From: Crocodylus rhombifer
Lineage: Eukaryota > Chordata > Crocodylia > Crocodylidae
DNA: 64,000 nucleotides
NCBI GenBank assembly: GCA_038503035.1
Contig: JAVSML010020761.1
Span: 248,001-312,000, forward strand
Direction of reading: 5' to 3'
The notes beneath the pieces are model-generated. The model had not been told where the DNA came from and searched no databases. It saw only the letters and a program-made list of their open reading frames with translations. The stretch's first letter is position 1. Each line of letters starts with the position of its first letter. A program made the position numbers and the translations under genes. This document shows, one piece after another, positions 13,251-23,883 of the stretch.

Positions 13251-15288
13251 TCAAAAGCATGTTCACATTTTAAGCTCTGCAAACATAGAATTCAGCTGGG
13301 AGCTAAAGGACACAAGAAATTGAGAGAAACAAGTGTTTTAAGGTCAGCAGCATTTCAAAAGCTGTACTGGTTTACCCAGGCAGTAGCCAGTGATTTGTTC
13401 TGCAGCTGTTCAGGGACACTCAGCATATGGAGAGAGAAAACTGAAGATCTCCTAATGGCATATGGACTATGTCTTGCCTGACAGGATAGCTGCTTAAAGA
13501 TATCTCATATAGTACAGGAAACATTAGCAGCATGCAAAGCTAACAGCAGCAGTAATGCACAGAACTTGCATCTAGCTCTATTTGTCTTCCAAGCTCTCTC
13601 TAAAGATCTATTGTAGTTTGAATCCCATTTAAAATGATTTCAAGGGACACAGGAATGGGATGAGAAGAAAGGAAGAAAAAAAAACCGGACACTTTTCCCA
13701 CAGCTGAGTAGCAGAGATAGCTCAGGGAAGACAGGAGTGAACAGAACTGCAACCTTTCAACAAGGCAGCCCCTGATGGGGCAGGGGAATATATCATGACT
13801 GACCAGAAATGCCCTTTCAGGGAGACAAGATCCATAGTCTGGCGTGCCAGCAGGCTCTCAGCCTGGATGCAGAAAAGCAGGACCGCGCTGTCAGTCACCA
13901 AGAGAAGAGAGACTCCCCACTCCACGCTGCGCACTTGCACTTGCGGTATGCATGCCACCTGGATCCACGGGCTAGGTGAGAGGCTCGGGGCCAGTCCACA
14001 GGCAAGATCCAGGGATCGGAGCCACATTATCCGGCCTACAGGGCTGGGTTTGGTGACCACAGCATTACCTGTTGCACCTTCTGGAGTCATGGCAGCTTCT
14101 GCTCCTCCTGCCACCCAGTTCCTGTGCCTGCCGGCCACGTGATACAGCTCTGCACTCTGAGGTGGCATGGGCAGCTCCCCCACGGGGCCAGAAATGTGGT
14201 GGCAAGATAAGCAGTGGCAGCGTTCATGGCTGTGGCTCCCGAAGCTGCAGCAATTCACACTGCCAGTGCTTGCCATACCACTCAATTTCTAGGCCTGTAC
14301 AAAGCCCTGCAGGCCTGATGGCAGGGCCCCACAGCCAGGTCTTGGTCACCCCTGTTAGCAAGTCCATGCACACCCTCCGAATGAACTGCACTGCTACTGC
14401 ACAAACACCACGAAGAATCAATTTTGAATGAACTAAATGGAAATGTTATCCATTGTGACAACATACCAGTGCAAATCTACAGAGCCGGTAACTAAGAGTC
14501 ATTTTCACTAAGCCAAGATAAATGTTACTATTTCATCTACAAGGGCCACACATTGATTAACCACTAGGATTTTTAACCCAGCAGGCTTGGATAACTTGCA
14601 CTTAGAGGCCTAAGAAAGTTACCTGAGAAAATCTATGGCCAGCAATTTTAATTTTTAAAAAACCTTGAACACTGGGGAAATTTCAGAAGACGTGGCAAGT
14701 GTGGATGTAGGGTCAATAGATAACTAGATGCCTCTAGGCTGAACATTAATCCCAAACAACTGAGCAGAAAAATCTGATACAGGAGTCACTTGACACAAAA
14801 ATAAATTACAGGAATACAATTTACACCAGCAAACATGACTTTATGGAATAAATGCCATGCCAACTACTCCAATGTCATCCTTTGATGAGATATGGTTGTT
14901 ATGGGGAACTGCAACTGAACACGAACATCAAGTGTGATGCTGTGGCAAAAAGTTCCTATGGTCCTTGGAGGTAAAAACGGAGGACCCAGCTAGTGGGAGA
15001 AGGGAGACAATTCTGCCTCTGTTCTTGCCGTTTACATGACCAGTACCAGAATACTACTTTGAGTTCACACATTTTAGAAAGGATGTTGAGGAACTGCCAG
15101 ATACTAAAAACTCAATGTGTTTTGCTTATTTAAAAAAAGATGATCAAGAAGTTTCTTCATTGCAGTGTTAATTACATTCATGGGGATAGAACAGCATGTG
15201 CCAAAGGACTCATATCTCGAGGAGAGAGCCGTACAAAGAACCAGGGGCTGGAAACTGAAACCAGACCACTTACAGTTAGAAAAAAGAT
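13251..15288. other. No gene recognised
   Basis: A minus-strand open frame of 187 codons (13722-14285) lies in a locally GC-richer patch. Its translation (rich in S, C, A and G) has no domain I recognise and no splice context, and the opposite strand is also open, which points to composition. The rest is unique-looking. Confidence 0.5.
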
Positions 15289-15306
15289 GGGGGGGGGGGG
15301 GGGGGG
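15289..15306 (+). repeat. Poly-G run (18 G)
   Basis: An uninterrupted run of 18 G preceded by an A-rich tract. It could form a G-quadruplex and is prone to sequencing length error. Confidence 0.9.
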
Positions 15307-15339
15307 TTAACAGTGCTAGTGCTCTCTACTGATTGAACA

Positions 15340-15500
15340 ACCCGTGAAGGCAAATGATGGCTTCTCCAGGACTTGATGTCTTCCAGTCAAGACTGGATGC
15401 TTTTCTGGAACATCACCGTGTTCCAGCAAGGGAAAGGCTGCACATGGTTTCCTGCTTCCTGACTTCTGAGATTCTTCCTGTGACCTATGGGAGACGAGCA
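15340..15500 (+). mobile_element. Possible diverged CR1/L3-type 3' fragment
   Basis: CTTCCAGTCAAGACTGGATG followed by CTTTTCTGGAACATC resembles the FQSRLDAFL segment before the 3' end of old CR1-clade LINEs. Short and diverged. Confidence 0.5.
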
Positions 15501-16048
15501 ACCTGGGGGTTGCCAGCGATTAGCTGTATGCAGCAATGAAAAGCTACAATCCTAGGAGCACATCTGTTGTCTCCAGCCCCTTTTCTATCTTTGGTGCTGT
15601 CTCACCAGCAAGAGCACCAGTTTCTCCACCTGCTGACAGAGATGTCTGGGCTTATGAAGTAATGATCCCTTTGTATTCAGGAGATGACACAACAGCAAAG
15701 GTTTTGTGTACAGTCTTCACCTTCCCGCAAGTAGAAACTAAAACCAAACCTCTCAACTGATACAATATATTTGTGTGAAGTAGATGCATGATTTTCCTGC
15801 CCTGGTCCTGGTCTGGGAAAGTGTGCATGCTGGGATCCTGCCCATGTATTTTAGGGCAATTTTCTGAGATTCTGTCTCTCAAGGCTTGCTACTGAGCTAA
15901 TCCCACCTTTCCTGCCAAAGATCAATGTTGCTCCCTCCTCAGTCTGCTAATGCTGCTCTTTGCTCTGCAAGAAACATTACTAGGGACTGAGAGAGAAGGT
16001 TTTTACTCTGCAAAGACTGAATTCCCATGGCCTTCTCAGAACCCACAG

Positions 16049-16378
16049 GATGCCTATACACGTGCAGGGAGGCTGCTCTGATGCACTGTAATTACAGTGC
16101 ATCGGAGCAGACCCATTTAATTGAGTCTGCTGGAGCGTGGCAATTACTGTGCTCCAGCAGACTCCAGTGTCATGTGTACCAGTGTCCCTGCACTGAAAAA
16201 CATTAGTGGGGTGCTTTAAACTAAAGCTCATTCAATAAGCTTTAGTTCAAAGCATCCCACCGCCATTTTTCAGCACGGGGATGCTGATACACATGATGCT
16301 CCAAGTACTTTAAATTGGCGCAGCAAGAACTGCACTAATTAAGGTGCCCCGTCATCTCCCAAAGCAGGTCTATAAATG
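16049..16378. mobile_element. Palindrome-rich hAT-like MITE
   Basis: A 330-bp element flanked by the direct repeat CCCACAG (16042-16048 and 16379-16385). Its ends are imperfect inverted repeats (GATGCCTATACACGTGC against CATTTATAGACCTGC). It contains a perfect 22-bp palindrome (16081-16102), a TCTGCTGGAGC/GCTCCAGCAGA hairpin (about 16124-16162) and a third inverted pair around GCTTTAAACTAAAGCT/AGCTTTAGTTCAAAGC (about 16211-16255). It shares the CGCCATTTTTCAGCA block with the element at 4464. No coding capacity. Confidence 0.65.
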
Positions 16379-18060
16379 CCCACAGTTCTTGCTGGCACGG
16401 AAGCAGAAATGAACAGGAAACCTAAGATCTATGGAGGAGGAACATGTTGGAATATGTTGAGTGAAATTTCTATGAAGAAGTCCATAACCTGTCTTCAAAT
16501 TCAGAGAAAGAAAAGACTGAACTTTAAGGACTAACATGGGCTAGATTTTGGATGAAGACAAATCACCTTGAGGTAAGACTTCGTTTTGGAAGAAACACAC
16601 ATGGCAGCACAAGGACTGAATTCCCCATGAGCAGCTCCAAGAAACTACAGACATCATTACGACATTAGGTATCAGGTTCTGCCCTGGTTTCCTTTCATTC
16701 TTAAGGTTCTCTCTGTATTTAGTGAATCTATCCCTAGACATGCTCTGGCTTAGAAAGAAAAAAAGCAAAAAAAGATCTGCTCAAAGAATGTACTTTCCCA
16801 GGTATCCAGACCAAGGGAAAAGGATTGAATGCCCCCTAAAAATACACATAAACACCTCTCAATGTTGTGAGGAAACCTCTGTTGGGATTAAAATGAATTT
16901 CAAAAAATTTAAATTGGAATTACTCATGACTTGTAATTCTTCCAAGTATTATGTCATGGTACTAAATATTTATAAGGACCATTTGTTTTGTTCCTTTTTT
17001 ACAAAGATATTGAAACTAATGAAAAACTACCGTCTATATCTTTTTAACATTGTTGCATGAACAGGAAAGTCTGTCCAAGAATTAAAATTAAGCAGTGTTT
17101 TCAGTCTCTTGGCATTTAGTCCAGAAGTTGTAAAGACCACTAATAACAACCATTCACCTTTTCCCTACTGTGCTCTTCATGCCTTCATTTAATGAAGTAT
17201 GCAAACATATGAGAAACAAGTAAATAAAATTCCTGCTTTTTAAACCCTAAGATGCAACAAAGATCTGAAAGGCAGATTGTAATGCAAAGCTCAGACTGCA
17301 CTTTTCTTTTACAAGGCAGCACAATGTACAAATGTTCAGTGTGAAAATCTCTCACACTCTGCAGAGTAACTATAATACAGGGAGGGAGAAAGATGGAAAT
17401 GCACACATGTTCCACCATGAGTACTCTGGTACAAATTCAGTTTCTGTAGCAGATAAGTTGCGGTTCAGAAAAAAATTCTGTAGATACATTTTTTCCGTTT
17501 GGAAGACAGTGCAATACATGGAACAGGGTTCTGGTATAAAAACAGTGTTCCTACAATCTGCTTTCAGTCTGATGCAAAAATATAAACTTGTCAAAACCAC
17601 AGACAAGGATGATCCTCTGCAGTGAACAGGCTGACACTGCCTTGGCTTCCTTTGCTAGAGGCTTACCTAAGCAACAGGACAAATTATGAGAGCTAGTCCC
17701 TCCAGTTGAAGTCTGTCTGACACGCTCAATGCAGCTCTGGTATCACTTCCAGAAGAACATCTGCTCTGCATGCTATCTCCTCTAGAATAATTTTCTCAGC
17801 TAAAGCAGAGTAAAATTCCAAACACGTTCATGTCCTACGTGGCTCCACACTACATTATTAATTATCCCAGGGTTTATCACAATTGCCTCATTTCAGTTAC
17901 TGTTTTTGCCTGAGGAACAGTAGTATATTTGCACTGGTCTAAACTGAAGTTGAACAGAACAGCTTTCACAACTTGATGTGATGTTTGGAAGTAGACAAGA
18001 AAGGGTAATTAACTGTCTTCAAATCTGTCTGCCTACCGCCGGTTCTAGAAGGCCTATTCT

Positions 18061-18531
18061 GGGTGCAACCACATGTGCCATTAAGGCAATGTGATAAGCT
18101 CCGGCGCAGTCTGTACCAGAGTCAAGGTTGCTGCTCCCAGTTGTTGCAACTGCACGCGTGCTTGGGACTGCACTAGTTTGAGCAGGGGATTTAGAGGGTC
18201 AGCCCCAGGCTCCAGGCAGCGGCGTTGGATGGTGGAGGGGCTGGCTGGGGCATGAGGGTGCTAAAGCGTGGAGCTAGGTGGCAGGCAGCCCCCACACTTT
18301 AACATCCCCGAGGCCCAGCCAGCCCCTGTCACTGTCTACTGGCATGTTTCAGTGCACATAATTACTCTGCCATAGGACAGAACTTGTGCTCAACAGTATT
18401 ATCTTACAGCACAGTTATTTAATTTACTGTACCCTAATACCAGTGCAAGTATAGACTGTGATGCTTTACTGCAGAACTAATTAGTTGACTCCACAGTAAA
18501 GTGCACGTGTAGATGCATCCGCTCTCCATAA
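18061..18531. mobile_element. MITE with GC-rich middle and 8-bp direct repeats
   Basis: Left end GGGTGCAACCACATGTGCCA; right end GCACGTGTAGATGCATCC (18503-18520), an imperfect inverted repeat. The 8-bp repeat CCTATTCT occurs at 18053-18060 and 18532-18539; the right copy lies 11 bp beyond the obvious inverted end, so the true terminus is uncertain. The centre (about 18110-18340) is GC-rich and unlike the AT-rich arms, as if one arm carries foreign filler. No open frame of interest. Confidence 0.6.
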
Positions 18532-19571
18532 CCTATTCTAAAAAGACACTACTTTTCCAGCCTAACACCAAAACAGAATAATCTCTTGTTAGCTTACCAT
18601 CTACTTGGTGAAGAAAGTTGTTGATTCCTAACTCTAGGAGTACATGTGCCCCACTATTTTTAACAGTATTTGTTCTCTAGTGCTGGGAAGTTAGTCCCCC
18701 ATAATGACACAGTTCAATTAGAACTTTTTATTCTCTTTGGTAACATTACCAAGATCTCTGTCCATCTCCAAATCCAACCCCAGGAGGCTACTGGTGACTC
18801 AGCTGTAACCCAGAGAACCTCTCTGACCATCATTCCTGGAAGTAGCTAACTCAATTCTGCTCTCTCCATGCTACCCTAGCTTACTTCTTTACACTCTACT
18901 GTATCAAAAAGGTAAAATTCTCCTGCAATCACCTTCACTTTAATTTCTGTCTTTCTTGAACAAACACAAACCCTTCAATACATGTGCTCTGGTCAGGATG
19001 GCTGTTCTACCATGATTCTCTTATGTCTCCTCTGGAACACCAAAGTGTTTTCCTGCATGCTGTACGTCGCTTTGAGGCTGGTGACCAGGTTTGCTCTCGA
19101 CATCACCGTAAGTGTTGCTTTAGGTTTAGTTGAAGTCTGACAAAATCAGAATCAGTGATGGTGTGTCAGCCTAGCATAATTATTCATTTGCATTTAAAAA
19201 TGGTTCACGCTATTCTAGTAGCATCAGGTAATTTAACCTGAGTCGTGCAGCGTTCCAATAGAAACACCAGTTTCAGGGTTCCTGAGTATTATTCTCTAAG
19301 GAGCGCTATAGTGCAATGAAACAAATGAGACTTTTATTAGTTTTTGCCTTTAACTTTTGCAGAGGTCTCATTCTGGAATGACACGAGAGTCATGAGGATA
19401 ACATCCAGCTGGGGTTTTGCTCAGGCCTTGACGATATTAACTCTGTTTAAAAAGGTTGAAAATATACTTACATTTTTGCCAGAGATTTTCTATGAGACTC
19501 CTACTCAGAACTAACAGCCAGGCCATCTTTCTATTAAATTGTCTAGAGGCAGAGAAAGAGGAGGTACTTAC

Positions 19572-19665
19572 TTGTAGTTGTCATCTTCAACAAACTTCTG
19601 AAGTTCTTCAATGTAGCGAACAGACTTTAAATACTTTTGCACATGGGGTAATGTTGTGAGGTGAT
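19572..19665 (-). CDS. RALGPS1: RALGPS1 coding exon, end of RasGEF domain (part 2)
   Basis: This exon continues RALGPS1 after the exon at 23745-23882. Seen: 94 bp on the minus strand, acceptor TATACCCTGTAG above 19665 and a near-consensus donor GTAAGT below 19572. Its first two bases complete an Asp codon begun in the upstream exon. It then reads [20 protein letters not shown], followed by [10 protein letters not shown], and ends two bases into a Lys codon. This is the characteristic C-terminal end of the RALGPS RasGEF domain, just before the proline-rich linker. The paralogue has a different lead-in before LPHVQKYL, which again favours RALGPS1. The next exon should begin with the SLKIEPG-like segment; I do not find it between 1 and 19571, so it probably lies beyond the left edge. 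Confidence 0.95.
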
Positions 19666-20099
19666 CTACAGGGTATAAAAAATGGCCAGGATGAATTTCC
19701 ACAACTTAAAGAAATAAAAGCAATTCTTCTCTGGTTTCCTCTAATTCTCTTGACTATATTAACAGAAGCAAAATGAGAACTCCAACCCCCCCAGGGAAAA
19801 AGTGTCTAGGAATATTATTCTGTTAGACAGTCTGAGAACGTCAGGGATTTGATCACATATCAACTTGATTATTCCTCAGTCCGTAGCTGAGATTCAGCTG
19901 CAGACCTCAGCCAGGAGCAGCAAACCTAAAGGAGCCTAGCTCAGACCCTGCTCTTGCATTTTTCAAGGAACCCATTATTTAGGAGATTACAGAGAGGAGT
20001 TTGTGGTAATTTGTTTTAATCCAATTATTTGAAGGAAGGCATTACAAAATGAATGTACAGAAATAGCAGAGGCCACTGGAGCAGACAAGAGGACCAGGA

Positions 20100-20321
20100 A
20101 AGGCATCAGGAGGCGCTACTTCACGGTCAGGGCGGTTAGGATCTGAAACCGACTTCCAAGCGAAGTGGTACTGGCTCCTACCCTGGAGGTTTTCAAGAGG
20201 AGGTTAGATGAACACCTTGCTGGGGTCATTTGACCCCAGTACTCTTTCCTGCCGTGGCAGGGGGTCGGACGTGATGATCTGCTCAGGCCCCTTCCGACCT
20301 GACCAACTATGAAACTATGAA
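20100..20321 (+). mobile_element. CR1 LINE 3' end inside the RALGPS1 intron
   Basis: It starts at CATCAGGAGGCGCTACTTCA, runs through the FKRRLDEHLAGV segment, GACCCCAGTACTCTTTCCTG and GGGGTCGGACGTGATGATCT, and ends in CCAACTATGAAACTATGAAA. It is close in sequence to the 3' end of the copy at 55140-56790, so the same subfamily. It lies antisense to RALGPS1. Confidence 0.9.
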
Positions 20322-20454
20322 AGCTACAACACATTCTTTTATCACTCAAGATATTAAAAACACCATATAATAATAAGTGCAGTCTGAACATTGCCAATAT
20401 ATTCCAAGTATATAACACTCAAACTAATAACTCGTTCCCATATGTCTCAACATT

Positions 20455-20831
20455 TTTGCTCTGCAGGCTGGATGGAAGGTCCCAGTCTGTCGATGGGCCA
20501 GATCTGGCTGGTGGGCCCCATCTAGTACATGGGGTTGGCGAGGCCAGGCCCGATGCAGCTGTGAAGGGGTGTGCCGCCCATCCCTAATCCATCTACTGGG
20601 GGGGGTAGGGGGGCAGTGGCATGGGCCTGGGACATGTGGAAGGGGTGGGGATGTGGAGCATCTTGGCCCAATCCAGATATACGCGGGGGCAGGCCTGGAC
20701 CTGAAGCTACTGTGTCGCACTGGCCTGGGCAAAACTAGATCCAGATGCGCAGAGCTTCTACCACTCCCCCACTACTGAATTTTCTGATCCATAGGGATCC
20801 CTGCAGGCCACAGGCTGAGCACCCCTGCCCT
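20455..20831 (-). mobile_element. Probable non-autonomous hAT remnant
   Basis: GC-rich stretch ending at GGCCACAGGCTGAGCACCCC plus TGCCC. This resembles the reversed CAGGGGTG...GGCC terminus common in vertebrate hAT MITEs, and a related start (CTGCAGGCTGGATGG) lies near 20461. No target duplication was found, so it is tentative. Confidence 0.4.
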
Positions 20832-22999
20832 AAACTGAAAGACTGATAAATGAGTATACCAAAACATTCAGCAGTTAGAATAAAATCCGTCCAATCTATG
20901 AAAAGTAAAATCATGCATAGTTCTTATCGACTTTGACACTCCTCTTTAGCCCCCTGACAGCTGCAGTCCCACTGACACGCTGAGATTTGTCAGGATGTTA
21001 CTTCCTTACCCTGTCAATAAATTACTTTCAGCACTCCTGACCAAGCCCATTAAAGTCTGTGACATGGGGGGCAAAGATCAGGGCCCGATGATGGAAGTGC
21101 CAGGCCCGGTATACACAGGCACACACATGTGGCCTCCAACTAATTTTTGAGTCCTAAGAAAAGGTAGTTTTTGAGTTAATTCTCTTGCATTAACTCTCCC
21201 TTCAACCCCAGAAAAAGAAAACTCTAGTGTTAAAAACGCTGTGATTTTAGCCCATTAATTCTATACATACTCTCAAGGGAGCTTTAATGCTTGCTTCTGG
21301 TTTAAACAATGAGAGCTCATGATAAAGTAACAACAGCAGGCTCCACGTTGGCCAAGACCCAAGAAATGATGAATTTCCTGTACAGAGGCTTCACAGAGGG
21401 CTGGAATTGTGCATTTAGCAAGTATGGGTTTTCGGATAAAGGCCTAGCTGACAGCAGAAGCTAAGGGCCCAATGTCAGGGACAAAAGCAGCAGGCTTATG
21501 TCTCACATGAGGCTATGGGATTGAACTGTTTCCTGCTACGGGCTGGGCTATGTAGGCCCATGGAACAAAACCTTGCTCTAGGATCTGTTCAAAAGCACAG
21601 TGCTTTACCTCTTTTACAAGTAAAGGTCTTTAACCGCAGAGAATGAAACACTGCTGTAGTCTGGACTTCTTAGGAGGACCCAAGGCCTGGAGGCAGCTCT
21701 GTGCACAGGGATGGCTCTTGCAGCAGTGTGTGAAACATCTAATAGGGCTTGCAAAGCAGGCTTTGCAAAGACTTTGGCCCTATGAAGCTGATCCCTGGAG
21801 ACCTATAACAGTTATCCAAGAGACTTACCCCTGTGACCAAACAGTCATAGTTGGTGGGTGAGGCACCAGGAGAGAGATTTAGATGCTACTGAAAAGGAAG
21901 AAACAATGGGCAGAGGGGCCTCTGGCTCCAGTGTTTCCAGTATGTCTGTAAATGTGCTGAAGGCAGTAAATGCTGCTGAGGCTGGAAGCACCACAGGTCA
22001 GGTACCAACTATATCAGTACCAGGAAAGTCAGTCCTATGGATATCATATTGGTCTCTTGGCAGAAGGCAGTATACCAAGGTCACTGAAGTCTGTGGTGAA
22101 GAAGAGATTGATGCAAGATAGAAGCAAAGATGACCGTCAAGGTGGAACAGCCCTGAGTTGGAACCAAAGTCACCAAGGTTGGGTAGTCAGATTGTAGAGG
22201 ACAGTGGTGCAGTTACATTTGTTATCTGGCTGGTACCAGGGATGGTGACTGATGCTGGGGCACAGTTTAAAAGTGGTGGTCTTTGCTACTCTGGGCAGTA
22301 GGTGCCACGGGTCTGATGTACTGTATCAGCAGTTCGCAAGGAGATGCTCAGCCTCTGAGCTGAAGACTTGGGAACCAGGAGTGACCACACCAGTCGCTGG
22401 GGCAGTAGCTGCCAGAAGCTCTGACATGGAAGCAGTGTCGTTCTTCCAACTTGCCTGAGAACCATTTCCTTCCTGCAGGTATCTCCCCAGCCATCTGAGT
22501 GCACTTCAAGAAGTTTGTGAATGGAGCAGTTTTCAGGCTCATTCTATTCTTTAGAGCAGAACTAATGTATTAAAAGTCCATCATTTAAGAGAACTGAAGA
22601 TTTAGAGTCTGGCAAGTCGTAAGGCATTAGAACTTGGCCTCAACTGTAGCGGGCACCCTGGTGTTGAGCAAAGATTCCTTGAAAAGATTAAACGTTTTTC
22701 TCCTTGCATGCATACATATGTTTATGTGTTTATTTTATTTTGCAAATGAATTAGCAGGATACTAATTAACTACAGACACGAAGCATACCAGAGAAGCACT
22801 AATGACAGGGGTGCAAAGGATGCTGAGGCAAGCAAAGAAGAGACCCAATTTAACTGTCAACCCCAATGCAAAAGCCTAGACCGCCCAAACCCTTCACTTT
22901 TACCTTGTACAGCAGTTGCATTGGTCTAGCAGACCCTAGGCACTTTCCCCTATTCACAGGGAATACATGTTATGCTCATTCCAGCTGCCTAACTTGATA

Positions 23000-23567
23000 C
23001 AGGCAACACCCGCTTAGCTCTCTTAATCGGGTCTGGAAAAACTGAGCGTTAACCGGAACTGCGTTAAGTGAAACGCATTTTCCTATAGGAATTAATATAA
23101 ATAAATAGAATTCGTTACCAGGGTACCGTTGCTGGCCGCTTGGGTCCAAGCCACGGTGCTGTTGGTTTCCTCCATGCCAGGTGGCGGGCAGGAGCAGTCA
23201 CGGCCACAGTTGCGGTCACTCCAGGCCAGCTCCCCCTTCTCCCCACTGGTGCAGCCCAGCCTGCTCCACAGAGCCCCTGCCAGCCCGGGACTCATGCTCC
23301 TGCCGCCCCGCCCTAGGTCCCTGCCAGCCCTGGCCCCAGGCCATCGGTGCGGGCCCCGCACTCACGCCCGCTCACTTGCTTCCCCACCTGCCGTCGCCAT
23401 TTCCCCCGCTTTCCTGCCCACCGCTGCCGCTTCTCCCCACCCTGCTGCCTGCCCACTCAGCATTATAACAACACTCGCAGAGCACTAAGTGGAATTGGGT
23501 ATGAATTTAAAATGAGTGCTATAGCAAAACAGTACTAAGTGAAACAGTGTTAAGTGGGTGTTGCCTG
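23000..23567. mobile_element. Tc1/mariner (pogo/Tigger-like) MITE with GC-rich cargo
   Basis: The terminal inverted repeats CAGGCAACACCCGCTTA and TAAGTGGGTGTTGCCTG differ at one position and are flanked on each side by TA (22998-22999 and 23568-23569), the Tc1/mariner duplication. Subterminal text such as GCGTTAAGTGAAACGCATTT followed by TCCTATAGGAATTAAT recalls Tigger-type elements. The middle (about 23115-23460) is a GC-rich, C-heavy block of about 350 bp unlike the arms. There is no transposase, so it is non-autonomous. Confidence 0.8.
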
Positions 23568-23744
23568 TATTAAAACCGAAGTTAGACAGCAGTGGTAGCT
23601 AGCAAGTTGGTTGTGTAGAATCTTATTTACTTATATTATCCACCCAAGTCCTTTTCATAGGAGGAAGACATCTGCTAATAATTTATCATATTACAGAAAT
23701 ATCAGTAAAGATTTTATAACATCAACAAATGGAAAATGACCAAC

Positions 23745-23882
23745 CATAGTTACAGGAGACTTGCAAATCAGCTATTATTCTAAGGATATTGTTCATTTGA
23801 TTGGATCTTTGTTCATTCTCCATGATGCTGCCTGAGGCAGGATATGCAGAATCAATGTAGATTAAGTCCAAGAGATAAATTC
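23745..23882 (-). CDS. RALGPS1: RALGPS1 coding exon, late RasGEF domain (part 1)
   Basis: RALGPS1 is a guanine nucleotide exchange factor for the small GTPase RalA. It has an N-terminal RasGEF (CDC25-like) domain, a proline-rich middle and a C-terminal PH domain, and acts at membranes. Seen here: a 138-bp open segment read on the minus strand, with acceptor TTTTTAATTTCAG just above 23882 and donor GTTGGT just below 23745. It starts two bases into a Gly codon and ends on the first base of an Asp codon. It encodes 45 whole codons including [17 protein letters not shown] and [14 protein letters not shown], a conserved helix of the RasGEF fold. From memory of the family, [16 protein letters not shown] separates RALGPS1 from RALGPS2, which has SDLTYIDSAYPSTGS. 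The next exon (19572-19665) continues the frame exactly. There are no stops or indels, so the gene looks functional. Confidence 0.95.
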
Positions 23883-23883
23883 C

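Larger units (their letters stand above)
1..19571 (-). other. RALGPS1: RALGPS1 downstream intron (partial)
   Basis: This is everything 3' of the last recognised exon in gene direction. I see no further RALGPS1 exon: none of the SLKIEPG-like linker, the proline-rich part or the PH domain. By position it should be intron. Because divergent short exons are easy to miss by eye, this is an inference from absence. Confidence 0.6.
19666..23744 (-). other. RALGPS1: RALGPS1 intron, complete (4.08 kb)
   Basis: This intron lies between the two recognised exons, with GT (GTTGGT) at its minus-strand start and CTGTAG at its end. It holds a plus-strand CR1 3' end (20100-20321), a GC-rich hAT-like remnant (about 20455-20831), a stretch with scattered GGTACC-like motifs (about 21990-22310) and a TA-flanked MITE (23000-23567). 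I see no other exon in it. Confidence 0.9.

Noticed and set aside
13722..14285. 187-codon minus-strand frame
   Set aside because: It lies in GC-richer sequence where both strands are open. The composition is biased to Ser, Cys, Ala and Gly, with no domain and no splice or promoter context.
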